Assembly (NCBI RefSeq): GCF_024586455.1
Contig: NC_065922.1
Location: 24,982,089 to 25,046,088, forward strand
Origin: Bactrocera neohumeralis
Taxonomy: Eukaryota; Arthropoda; Insecta; Diptera; Tephritidae
Reading direction: 5' to 3'
DNA length: 64,000 nt
How positions within the stretch are numbered: the stretch's first letter is position 1; every line of letters starts with the position of its first letter. Shown piece after piece: positions 1 through 9,968 of this stretch. The notes beneath the pieces are model-generated. The model ran no database searches. It saw nothing but the letters and a program-made list of their open reading frames with translations, and was not told the origin of the DNA. The translations under genes and the position numbers were made by a program.

Positions 1-2811
1 CTAGCCTTAATTTATTAGCAACAAACTATGAAAATACCTATTTGTATAAGGTTATGTTCATGTCTTACTAGACGTTAATTAAATTATATGAGTAATGATA
101 ATTGTCTTGACTTCCGGCAAAATATTCATACAATGTAAAGTTTATAGAATTTATAATAAATATTTAATATGTATTAATATACTATCAAATTGATGGGATG
201 GGAATTTGTATATAAGATTCCTTCTTATTACATGTGGATATTATCTCTTCCAATGTCAGTAATATTTTTGTCATCTTCATATAACCATTTCATCATAAAT
301 CGAAATTAAGCTTCACTAAAATTTGTCAACCCTTTTTGGGAAGTAAAATACTTCATCCACGACAGACATTTTGAGGCTGGAGCGCTTAGCACCTAACCTA
401 CTAAAACCTAAAATTTTAAAACAAAAGTATCACTTAAAACAGTAATGCTAATATATTAGAACTTGGGATGAATTGAAAACTGTCTTCGTATAGAATTTAG
501 ATTAAGGAATAGAGAAAATGATAGGTATAGAAAACAGGGTGTAGTACCGCCCACTCTAAATGAAATTTCCATGTCTCTTATCTCTGGAACCGCTATTGGT
601 ACTAGGCTGAGAATCGATAACATGACCATGTCCATTATCCAAGCAATATATATTGTGAATTGTAAGGCTTTCTTTTCCAATTTTCTAAACTTATAAGAAA
701 CTTTAAACTAATTTATTGTACATTAAAAAATTATTTTGCAATTAACCAAACGACCTATTGTATGACAAATTGAAAACAATTAGGGTTGAATTTGCTCAAA
801 TTCTCTTAATTACACAATCTAGAGTTTATTATGCTATCAAATTCCGGTTATACCTTCACAACTTTCCCAGTTTTGCTTATGCAAAATAAGTTTTTACAGT
901 TTATTAACTATGATTCGATGATCTCAGAGGAGTTCCATATAACAATAATATTATTTCGGGACCAGAAATGCAAAATAAGGTAACATCACTTTTCAAAATA
1001 AAATGGTTATGATAATGGTTATATATAGTTAAACCTGATAACGGAAGCTTATAATTTGGTTTTGCGTTGTTTTGCATTTTAGGTGACGGTCGTCAACTCA
1101 AAAAGTATGTCTTATATTATTTTCCCTACTTTTTTGATAATTTCTTTTCAAACAGATGGTTAGAGATTTAAGCTTATTGCCCTATTTCTTTGGCTTTTCT
1201 TACATGTATAAGCGCTAAAATAAGTCTTTTGACACATTGCCTGTCATGTCGGACGAAATCTTCAGGGGTTGCTTGACATTCAACGTTTAAAGGGGTTTTT
1301 ATGCCACACAAAAAGTAGGTTGATAATGTTGATAATCTTTTCTGGGCACGCTGAAATCTGCAGAAACAAACATATGTTTAAATTTTCAAGGCGGTTGTCA
1401 AATCCGCTTGGCAGCCAATGTGTTAGTACCTGAAGATATGTATATTTCCGCATTTCACATAGTTTTGTCTTGCTTTTACACTTGTTTAAATTTTTTAATT
1501 GTATACATAGTTTTAAAATCGAATTCAAGTGTAGGTTTGATAAAGTTGATAACTTTTTTAGACAACATCAAAAAGTACTTAAAGTTGAGCTATGGCCAAA
1601 CGAAGTAATTGACACATCGTGATTGTGCAAAAATGTTGGGAATAGAATATTAAAAAGGAAACTTTAGATATAGATAGTAAAAATATAGCACACTGATTTT
1701 TTTTATATAAGAACGAGGCCCCAAGAACTCTGCATTACCCCAAACATACTAACAGTTGTGAGATTTAGACGTGTCTGCTGAAGATTAGGTCTGACTAAAA
1801 AATATTTGAATTTGACTGTAGTGTCATCTTCTCAAAGAAATAATATATACCTGAATTTTTTCTCTAAAACTGAACTTGTTTCTTATGTATATCATGTCGA
1901 TGTTTTTGGATCATTATATATTATATTATATCATGATATATGTATTTCTATATTACCGTGATATCAATTCAGTACAAATTGAAACTATATAGTTCAGTTA
2001 AACCTCTTTCTTAATTTCGATGCTGTAAAAGTTTGTCGTAGTTGTTCAGGAAATGTACCAATTGTCAAATAATTGGTACTAGTCGAATGTCATTTTTTTG
2101 ACTAGTTAGATTTTGTTCCTAACTTTGCAGTTCTGGTGTCGTTTATTTCTAACTTGTCTAATATTTTACTTAGAGGAATAACAGTCAGTGTCTAAATTGC
2201 GACGTAATGAAGCTGTGACTACATTATCACATCTTTTTCTCAACTTTTTCCACATAACTTTTCAGCTAAATAAAAGCTGAAGTACACACTTTGAAACTAC
2301 TCAAAATCGAGTTAATCTGGTTTTAAGAATTAAAATTAAGTTAAAAATCTTTTTATATACTCTTATATCAGAAGAAATGCGCTCATGAAGGGTATTATCA
2401 AAGCTTCTGTACAACCAAAACTAACGTTTCTTCTTGTTCATACATAATTTTCGTTAGAAAAATTGTGAGCAAACTTTATCAATAAGTGAAGTTCAAAAAT
2501 GAATACTATGTTGAGAACAACTAACACTTTCGAAGCCAATTTCACTGAAAACTTTAGTAGTGGGAATAAATTTATGTTCACCAAAGCGCTTGTGCTTTCG
2601 ATAACTAGATTTTCCGGCAGGGCTTACTCGTATATATAAATATATTTAATGAAAAAAGTACTAGATATGCGTATACATTGATATGTATTTTATGTAAATA
2701 ATTTTTTTTTTATGTTGAACTCATGACTCGCTGTTTAGGCACATGGGCGAATTTCACTATCAACTTTAACGCACGTGTTTGATTACATACAACATTTTGC
2801 AAAAAAACATA
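1..2811. other. AT-rich non-coding DNA, no gene seen
   Basis: Only short open frames without recognisable protein features are present on either strand. The stretch has AT-rich runs, including a palindromic ATATA-rich patch near 1910-1960. I see no exon with convincing splice sites and no transposase motif. Confidence 0.6.
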
Positions 2812-2813
2812 TA

Positions 2814-2924
2814 CAGTAAAATCTCTCATAAGCGGACACTGGCAGAATCAGCGGTGCCAACATTTCTGTCCGGTTGATGGAGATGTTCGCTTAATAGAGC
2901 GTCCGTTTAATAGAGCTTTCACTG
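2814..2924. mobile_element. 111-bp TIR element (pogo/Tigger-like MITE)
   Basis: The left end begins CAGTAAAATCTCTCATAAGC. The right end, read on the other strand, begins CAGTGAAAGCTCTATTAAAC, so the two ends are inverted repeats. Both are flanked by TA (2812-2813 and 2925-2926), the target duplication of Tc1/mariner/pogo elements. The interior repeats the TCCGGTT / CGCTTAATAGAG theme on both strands and has no coding capacity. CAGT...CTCT ends of this kind are typical of pogo/Tigger-derived MITEs; the family assignment is inference. Confidence 0.75.
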
Positions 2925-2926
2925 TA

Positions 2927-4630
2927 CATACATATTTATTAATATATCTGCACAGAAAGTATCTATATTATATATTTGTACATATGTAGACACTGTATAT
3001 ATGTATGTATATGTACTTATGGTAGATGCATAGGCACTCAACATGGAAATAGGTATACTCAAACATATGTAGTTCAATAAACCGGCCACGTTGTTTTGTT
3101 GTATATAGACAGCTTTTGGGGGGGCCGGATTAGTAGCGAGGTCGATGAAAGAACTTGTCTATGAAAAAATATTTAAATACCTTATCATTGTTCTGAAAAT
3201 TAACTATTTTGCAGTAAAACTGATAATTTTTAACAAAAGCTGCATTAATTTTCAATTAGCATGAAAACAAAAGAAATTTGCATTCAAATTACAAATTAAG
3301 GATTTTAGACTCTTTTGTATGTTCTACTTCACATTCTCACATGTCTAAACAACTTTTGTTACAGTTTTCTCAACAATAACTGTTTGAATTTTCATTTGAA
3401 ATGGAAATTTTTAACATAAAAGTGGTTGTAAATAATTGCCGCCCGGTTTGAGGCGCACTTTGCGGTCACAATTCACTTACAAAGGCTTGAAGTTCACAAA
3501 ATAAACATTTCACTAAATACACAACCAAGAAAATTTTACTAAATTGTATTTTAAATATACAAAACCACTGACTATTTACTATATATTTACACTTTGTAGC
3601 AGCTATTGATATTTTTTTCTCACACTAACCTTTTACTAAAAAAATGCCGAGAAAAAAACGAATTCACTCTGGAGGCTGACGTCCAAATCAGCGATGTCTT
3701 CAATTGCGACTGACAAATGTTCTTACGAACGAAGTGTACAAAATCTGTTTTGGCCTGCACAGAAATTTATAGGCAGGTACAAGTCGCTTGCTGTTGTTTC
3801 TCTAATGTGCTCGTAAGTCTGTCGTGTTGGCTTGCTGAGCGAGTTAATGCGATGCGTGACTGTAGTGAGCTGGTTTCTTCAAAGGCAACAGGAGTCAAAC
3901 AGTAGTCGGTACAGTGGAGAATGTTCATGTATGTTGGGGAGAGAAGTGTTAGTTTGGAGACTATGCGGGGTTTTTTTTTCATTTGAAAGCAAAAAAGAAA
4001 TGCAAATATGTAGATGTGAGTATCTGTAAATGTGTTTTGTGTGAGCATAAAAGCACCAGTATAAGAGAGTATGCAATAAGTTAGTGAACGACCCAGTAAG
4101 AAATTTGGTACCAAAAAATATATTTGGAAAATTCGAATATTCAATTTCAATATTGAGTAATTGTTATGGAAGCATCTTTACTAATGAGAAATTTTTTCAA
4201 AATATTTAAATTTGTTTGGTCACATCAGCCTGTTTGTAGTTTCGGGTTCAAAACTCACAAAATATACTCAAATCTCAACCGAATGAAAATGTGACGTTCT
4301 GGCCATAACCGTTGCAAAATGTATGAATCTCTCTGGTTGAAGTGAACTATTTACTGCTTTTTTGCAACTTACAGAACTTAGTTAAAATAAAATAAAAAAT
4401 CTGGTCTAGCAGGGATTGTGCAGCAGTACATACAAGATAATTACTGAGTTTCTTCCCTTAGTTCTACGAAAGGTCGACAATTTAAGTACCAGGTGGTATT
4501 TTGAAAGCGTTCGACATATTTGACTTTCCAATATATGTATATCTTGAATATCAACAAATATATCCAAATGAAACGTGTTATATTTTCTTATGATCTAAAC
4601 AATATGTTCAAATCGAACCGTACGCGCACC
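2927..4630. other. Non-coding stretch, no gene seen
   Basis: It contains TA-rich microsatellite-like DNA near 2930-3010 and otherwise unstructured AT-rich sequence. A 127-codon open frame on the minus strand (3767-4150) lacks any family feature, is partly cysteine- and phenylalanine-rich low complexity, and has overlapping frames on the other strand, so it is not called as a gene. Confidence 0.5.
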
Positions 4631-5385
4631 CAACCCTAGTGCTACGTTTAGCTACGTCTCAGATAGTCCTTCCATTGGGTTCAATTTTCGATGAAGTGTT
4701 CTTTTAATAAATCCATTGAATGATGCGATGTGTGGGAAGTGGCGCGGTTTTGTTGAAACCAAATGTCGCAGAGATCACGAAATTAAATTTTAGCCAACCG
4801 TTGGCGGTTACGCTCTCACCGGCATAATTTTTGAAGAGATATGGACCGATGATTCCACTACAACTCTTGAATCTCTTCAGGTTGCTTTTCGTCCCAAATA
4901 TAGTAATTTTGCTTGTTTACATATCCATTGAGCCAGAAATAGTCCTCATCGCTGAACAAAATTTGGCTCGAAAACGTTGGTAAAATTCACCGAATCGACT
5001 TTCCACGGTCTTCGTATATACTATCAACTACGGCTGCTATATTTTCTTCACTGCGTGCTGAACGTGGTCTATTTGATCGAATATTATGCAATAATGAATG
5101 CTGGGTCTCAAGATGGGTGATGGTATTGCGAATAGTACTCTCAGTAGGCCGATTACCTTGACCTTAAGTTGAGCGATTCTCGCGAAACACATTCTATACA
5201 AAACGTGAATTTTCGTAATAAAGTTGAACGATTCGTAAACGTTATTTAGGCGTTAGTCTTTCCCCGATGAAATGCCAAACAATACTCAATACAAACGACA
5301 GCTTGGCAGGACTCACACGCTGTCTGTCAAACAAAGTTTATTAAAAATGTACCTATATTTGAATCACCCGTTATTTTTATTTATA
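4631..5385 (-). mobile_element. Decayed Tc1/mariner-superfamily transposon (DUF4817-type group), 3' part
   Basis: The stretch is alignable by eye with the better copy at 7960-9090: both carry the segment encoding the region around the second catalytic Asp (motif QDGA-SHT on the minus strand) and both end with a similar tail near AAGTTGAACGATT. Reading frames are broken by indels and stops, and no open transposase segment survives. It lies just downstream of the 3' end of MAPEG gene M1. Family assignment rests on similarity to the copy at 7960-9090. Confidence 0.6.
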
Positions 5386-5716
5386 CGCACCTCCCACACA
5401 TAACATATAAAATTTTTCACAATTTGGAAAGAAAGTTTTTAAAATTTGCTAACAACCAAAAATTATTGTGATTTTTTTTTAATTAATTTAGTATACTTAT
5501 TGTAATAATTACTCTTGATTTGGGTCTGAAATTTTGCACACGGCCTTTTCTCCCTACCAAAAGCTGCTAAATAGTAGTAATCGCCAATTGAGTATATCTA
5601 GCTGCCTCACAAACCAATATGTCAAGGTCAAGTGCTTGTATAGACAGCTTTTTTTTATTTCCATAAGATGTTTTCCTCGAAAGTGAAAATCATTGCTCAA
5701 AGTCCACAAGGCATTT

Positions 5717-7626
5717 TTACAAAGCGGCAATCACTACCTGGAAGCCCATGTAGATTGTTGCATTCAAACCAATCGAGTACGCTATTAAGCGACTGGGTTG
5801 TGGCATAACAACAACAGCATAGACAATTGTGTGTACAATACGCGCAATGCCAACAGCACGGAAGAGATTGATGGCCAGAGCCGGGGCTGGATCGATCAGC
5901 ACATAGAGGAAACCAATCACGAAGAATGGCAAAAGGTTTTCCAGATCATTGAGATGTGCCCTGAATGTCGAAAAATAGTAAAGAGCGTTATGGTTTAAGG
6001 TTTATTTACTTACATACCTGCGCACGCGTTGTATATCGGGATTATCGAATCCCACTTTAAAACCTTTTTTAATCAAATCCTCGGGATTCTGAAAGGTCTA
6101 TTAAGATACAAATGTTGTGTGAACGTTTAAGTTTTAAGGATAGTTAGTTTCATATGTAAACAATGCAGTGAACAATTTTTCCAAATGCTAAGCTTGAATA
6201 CATTTTGTATTATTTAACACTCATTAATAGCCGAATAATAATTATTATATTCAGTTAGTCGAAAAAGTCTTTTCGTATTCCTAATCAAACTTCAACTTAT
6301 TTTTCTTACATTGTAATGAACGAAATATGTACCATTTTGGTAGACCACTTTTCGCCATTTTTTCGGTTGAGACATTATTCCGTCAGTGTAAAACTTTCAT
6401 CAGTATAAATCGAAATTTCGAAATTTCCAGAACGGAAGCGAGCGAACCATTGTGGCGCTACACGAATTGATACAGCATCGTATTCGTAAACTTAACAAAT
6501 TTCATCGGGGAATTGCGTAACATTCTTTCCTTAAAAATAAAAAAATTTCAAAATATAGCGAATTTCTTCATTATTTTTGAACAGCTGTAACTTTTTTTTC
6601 ACTTTTGACAAAATACGAAAATACTTTTTCGACTACCCAATACATATTTTATTAATATGAATTGTGTGTAGTGGCAACACTGCACAAGTGATAACTGCAT
6701 TTAATACATTTTTTTTAATGTAATTTTTTTATAATAATGCAGAATTCTAAGTGAATATTACAGTTAACCATTTGCGTTTGGATTATCTTACTCAGTCAAT
6801 TTCTATATACATATATATATAAGCGATTTAAATCGATTTTTTTGTAACTCTAATTGAATGAAAGCTACCAAAGTCCGAAAGTAAAAAAACAAAGCATGTA
6901 AAACATTAAATATACTATTTTATGGCTTAAGGTGTACAAATTCCTGTACATTATATAAGCGAGGTGTGTTCAAAATAACGGGAATTGTTGTTACAAAAAA
7001 AATATTTATTCATTCGTCTACGCGAATGTTGTTGTCTACAAAGTTGTTCCTATTCGTAATTATGCAAGCGCTTCTACCAATCGTCGAAACACTTTTCAAA
7101 CTCAATTTTTGCGATAGCCCGAAAGGATTTTGCTTTTCCAGCCTCCATATTCGGCAGACATGGTTTCGTTTAGCTTTTTCCTGTTTCAAAAACAGCGATA
7201 ACCTTAAAGAGCCGTTTCTTTACAAACTGACATGAAAAGCGCATATGTCCGCTTGTAAAGCAGCGGTCCTTTAAGGTTATATTTATTTTTGAAAGAAGAA
7301 AAAACAGATTATGGAGGCTTGGGTATCGTTACAATATTGGTTTTAGCCAAGAATTCACGAAAAAGCTGCGAAATTTTAGCATGCCCTCGTTATTTTTTGA
7401 ACACACATTTTCCGAACACAGTACTTTTCGTTAGCACAATTGGTTGTCTGTCTATGTATGTATGTATGTCATTTAGTTACAATTTTCAGTGATTTACCCG
7501 TGTTTTGAAGCGGAGCCTACCCGTATGCAATGACATGAACAAAAGTTTCAAAACCAAAACAGCCGACCAGAAGACATAGGCGCTGAATACTTCATTATCA
7601 AATGATATCAAATCTTTTGCCACCAT
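5717..7626 (-). CDS. Mgstl-like: MAPEG-family microsomal glutathione S-transferase 1-like, copy M1
   Basis: Three exons: 7498-7626 (residues 1-43), 6018-6097 and 5717-5960, with GT/AG junctions and a 453-nt frame giving 150 residues, the usual size for MGST1-type proteins. These are trimeric four-helix enzymes of the ER and outer mitochondrial membranes that conjugate glutathione to lipophilic substrates and reduce lipid peroxides. The first helix lies in exon 1 (FWSAVLVLKLLFMSL). The family signature spans the exon 2/3 junction (RVRRAHLNDLEN), and three further helices fill exon 3. Compared with M2 the loop is altered: the usual Glu before RVRR is Gln (residue 66), and LMDKRLKVK has become LIKKGFKVG. 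The end of exon 1 has also diverged (HTGRLRFKTR). The frame is intact, but these changes suggest relaxed constraint or a new substrate role. A possible polyA signal lies at 5654-5659. Intron 1 holds two mariner remnants. Confidence 0.88.
6258..6633. mobile_element. 376-bp mariner-derived MITE in intron 1 of M1
   Basis: The ends are inverted repeats: GTCGAAAAAGTCTTTTCGTA on the left, and GTCGAAAAAGTATTTTCGTA on the right read on the opposite strand. They are flanked by TA (6256-6257 and 6634-6635). Its outer parts match the outer parts of the longer mariner at 13466-14541, and a central block of roughly 700 bp is missing. This is therefore an internally deleted derivative of the same lineage. 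Confidence 0.8.
6961..7440 (-). mobile_element. C-terminal mariner transposase relic in intron 1 of M1
   Basis: Minus-strand translation gives fragments typical of the C-terminal third of mariner transposases: REFLAKTNIVTIPKPP (the PPYSPDLAP region, with a stop where Tyr is expected), then KIEFEKCFDDW near the end. Frames are interrupted. The low-coordinate edge GAGGTGTGTTCAAAATAACG resembles a mariner terminal repeat. It is a dead fragment. Confidence 0.7.
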
Positions 7627-7800
7627 TGTCCTTTAACGAAACTTCTTTAATTTTCTAGAAAAATATAAAAAATTTTACTACCGGTAAAATTTACTGATCT
7701 ACCGCGTTAGTCAATTGACCAACTAATTGTAGTAAGTTGACTCTGAAAGATTTGTCGTTGACTCGCTGAATCTGCAGTGAGATTTTGATAACATATTTAT
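7627..7800 (-). promoter_or_regulatory. 5' flank of M1, duplicated upstream of M2
   Basis: Directly upstream of the M1 start codon, about 170 bp is recognisably the same as the flank of M2 (12759-12930): TTTAATTTTCTAGAAAAATA, ATTTACTGATCTA and the GTTGACTCTGAAA / TTGTCGTTGACT blocks occur in the same order. The duplication therefore carried the 5' UTR and proximal promoter as well as the coding exon. No TATA box is claimed. Confidence 0.55.
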
Positions 7801-7959
7801 ATAAGAATATAATTGTAATATAATAGAATGCAAGATTACAACAGCCGTTTACGTCATAAAACCATACTTGCATCTAGATGAAGTTGAAAAAAATGAATGA
7901 ATTTAGTAATCGATAAGTATTTCCTTGTATACTGATACAAAAACGTTATCAATAACAAC

Positions 7960-9090
7960 ATATTATCCCAAGTGTTACTTTATATTAGGTTCCTCCTCTT
8001 TTGATTTGAAAAAGTCGTGCGAAATTTTAGTTAATCGATTTTTGAGCTCTGAACAGGGTGCATTATGTTCCCATAGAAAAAAGTTTAACGGTATGATATC
8101 ACACGATCTTGCTGGCCAATCGACCGGCCCAAAACGTGAAATTATCTGCTCACCGAAGTGTTCTCTCAATAAATCCATTGATTGATGCGATGTGTGGGAA
8201 GTGGCGCCGTCTTGTTGAAGCCAAATGTCGCCGAGATAACGAACTTCAATTTCAGGCAAATAGTCGGTTATCCTAGGGCGATAACGGTCACCATTGACGG
8301 TTACGTCCTCACTGGCTTAATTTTTGAAGAAATAAGGACCGATGATTCCACAGGCCCACAAACTACACCAAACCGTTGTTTTTTCTGGATGGAATGGTAG
8401 TTCTTTAATATCTTCAGGTTGCTCTTCGTGCTATATTCGGCAATTTCGCTTGTTTACATACCCATTGAGCCAGAAATGTGATCTTCGGTGACCAAAATTT
8501 GGCTCGGATTTTTTGGAACTTTTCAAGAGCCCATAAGGCTAAGCGATGTCGCCTGGGAAGGTCGAGCGGCTTCAGTTCTTGCACAAACTGTATTTTGTAC
8601 GCTCTCAATTTAAGATCTCGACCTTAAATGCGCCTATTCGTTCCATATGTCAGTTCGAATTTCAGCGAACGGCGCCGAATCGACTCTTCACGGTTTCGTG
8701 TGCACTCTTAGCTATGGCTGCTATATTTTTGATCACTGCGTGCTGGACGTCGTCTATTTGGTCGAATATTATCCAGTAATGAATGCTGGGTCTCAAGATG
8801 GGTGATGGCGTTGCGAATGGTATGCTCAGTAAGCCGATTATGTTGACCATAAGTTGAATGAAAGGCCGATTATTTACAGTTGACCATTTGTAAACGTTAA
8901 GTTGAATGAAAGGCTATCAAAAAAGTCTATTGAAACACATTATATATATATGTACAGAACTCGAATTTTCATAATAAAGTTGAACGATTTGTAAACGTTA
9001 TTCAGGCGTAAGTCTTCTATGATGAAATACTAAACAAAAATGACATGACAGCTTGACACGACTCACGGGTGATCTGTCAAAAAAGTCTAT
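7960..9090 (-). mobile_element. Tc1/mariner-superfamily transposon relic (DUF4817-type group)
   Basis: Minus-strand frames give AYKIQFVQELKPLDLPRRHR and ALEKF (8414-8608), a segment for FLAQWVCKQAKLPNI, and then IWLQQDGATSHTSHQSMDLL to FGPVDWPARSCDIIPLNFFL (7975-8259). This is the order seen in the widespread insect transposon protein that has an N-terminal DUF4817 helix-turn-helix and a DDE domain. The Asp of QQDGA and the later Asp of the SCD-PL-FFLW motif are visible. Stops and frameshifts separate the segments, so it is inactive. Same family as 4631-5385, 19560-19816 and 22325-22690. Confidence 0.75.
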
Positions 9091-9174
9091 TTAGAAACGA
9101 AAACACTCCAGCTCTGTAGCTGGAGAAGGACCTGGCTACTTGGAATATCCCATTGGATCACTGGCGCGCTGTTG

Positions 9175-9177
9175 TAT

Positions 9178-9214
<37 letters not shown>

Positions 9215-9222
9215 ATATAGCC
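9175..9222. repeat. (TA)n microsatellite
   Basis: Nearly pure TA dinucleotide run of about 40 bp, interrupted by a TTTA. It sits between the end of the transposon relic at 7960-9090 and the mariner fragment at 9222-9500. Confidence 0.9.
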
Positions 9223-9500
9223 GATTTAGCCATGCAGCGGTACCTGTCCATTCATCCATCCATCGTGAGATTGAGAAAACTATAGGCATTAGTGGGACCA
9301 GCAAACATTCAATATTGTATGAAAATTTGACTGTTAAAGAACTTCTTTCACGTTGGATCCCGAAAAAATGCTCGTGTTGATTGATTGATGTCAACATTGG
9401 TCGACACATGAAGAGGTTTTGAAGATACTTCAATCAGTGCCAAAACTGCTTCGATAATTGGTTCAAATGCATGAAAAAGTGTATATATCTTATTAAAAAA
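9222..9500 (+). mobile_element. Heavily deleted mariner transposase fragment
   Basis: The plus-strand frame reads REIEKTIGISGTSKHSILYE then VKELLSRWIPKKC, the second helix-turn-helix region of mariner transposases (compare R-I--L-I---S---IL---L---K---RW-PH-L). Shortly after, another frame resembles the protein's very end (LRQLVRTHEKVY). The whole catalytic core is missing. The remnant is most like the lineage at 46420-47270. Confidence 0.65.
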
Positions 9501-9968
9501 TTAGCTGAAAGGCAACAAAGCGATTTTCGAATATTAATATTTCTTTTTGCTCAGTGATCCCGATATAAGAGGCAACCTTCGTATTTTTGCTAACAACAAC
9601 CACTTCAGAAACGCACCAGATCTTATGAAAAAAATGTGTTCAAATCAGTTTTATTTTTCTTTCTTTTTTGTAATAATGCGCAAGTTCGTCCCACTGTAAG
9701 TAACTATGATAATGTGGTTATTTTTGGCGTCAAAGGTTGTGATAACCATTTATAATAATTCTTTTAAGTTTCATGTATATTTATTTAAATACACTTCTCA
9801 TCAATATATGTGTATAATAATTTTTTATTATTTTGAAAGAAATTTTTTTTACAATTTTTTAACTACAAAAAATTATTGTACAAATTTCTTAATTTAATTA
9901 GTATTATGAAGTATTACAATAAACCCTCGACAGAGTGAAAATAATAGCTTAGAGTACAGAAGGCATTT

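Noticed and set aside
3767..4150. 127-codon minus-strand open frame
   Set aside because: No family features, opposite-strand frames of similar length, no splice or start context; looks like chance.
8182..8400. 72-codon plus-strand open frame
   Set aside because: It is the antisense shadow of the transposase relic at 7960-9090.
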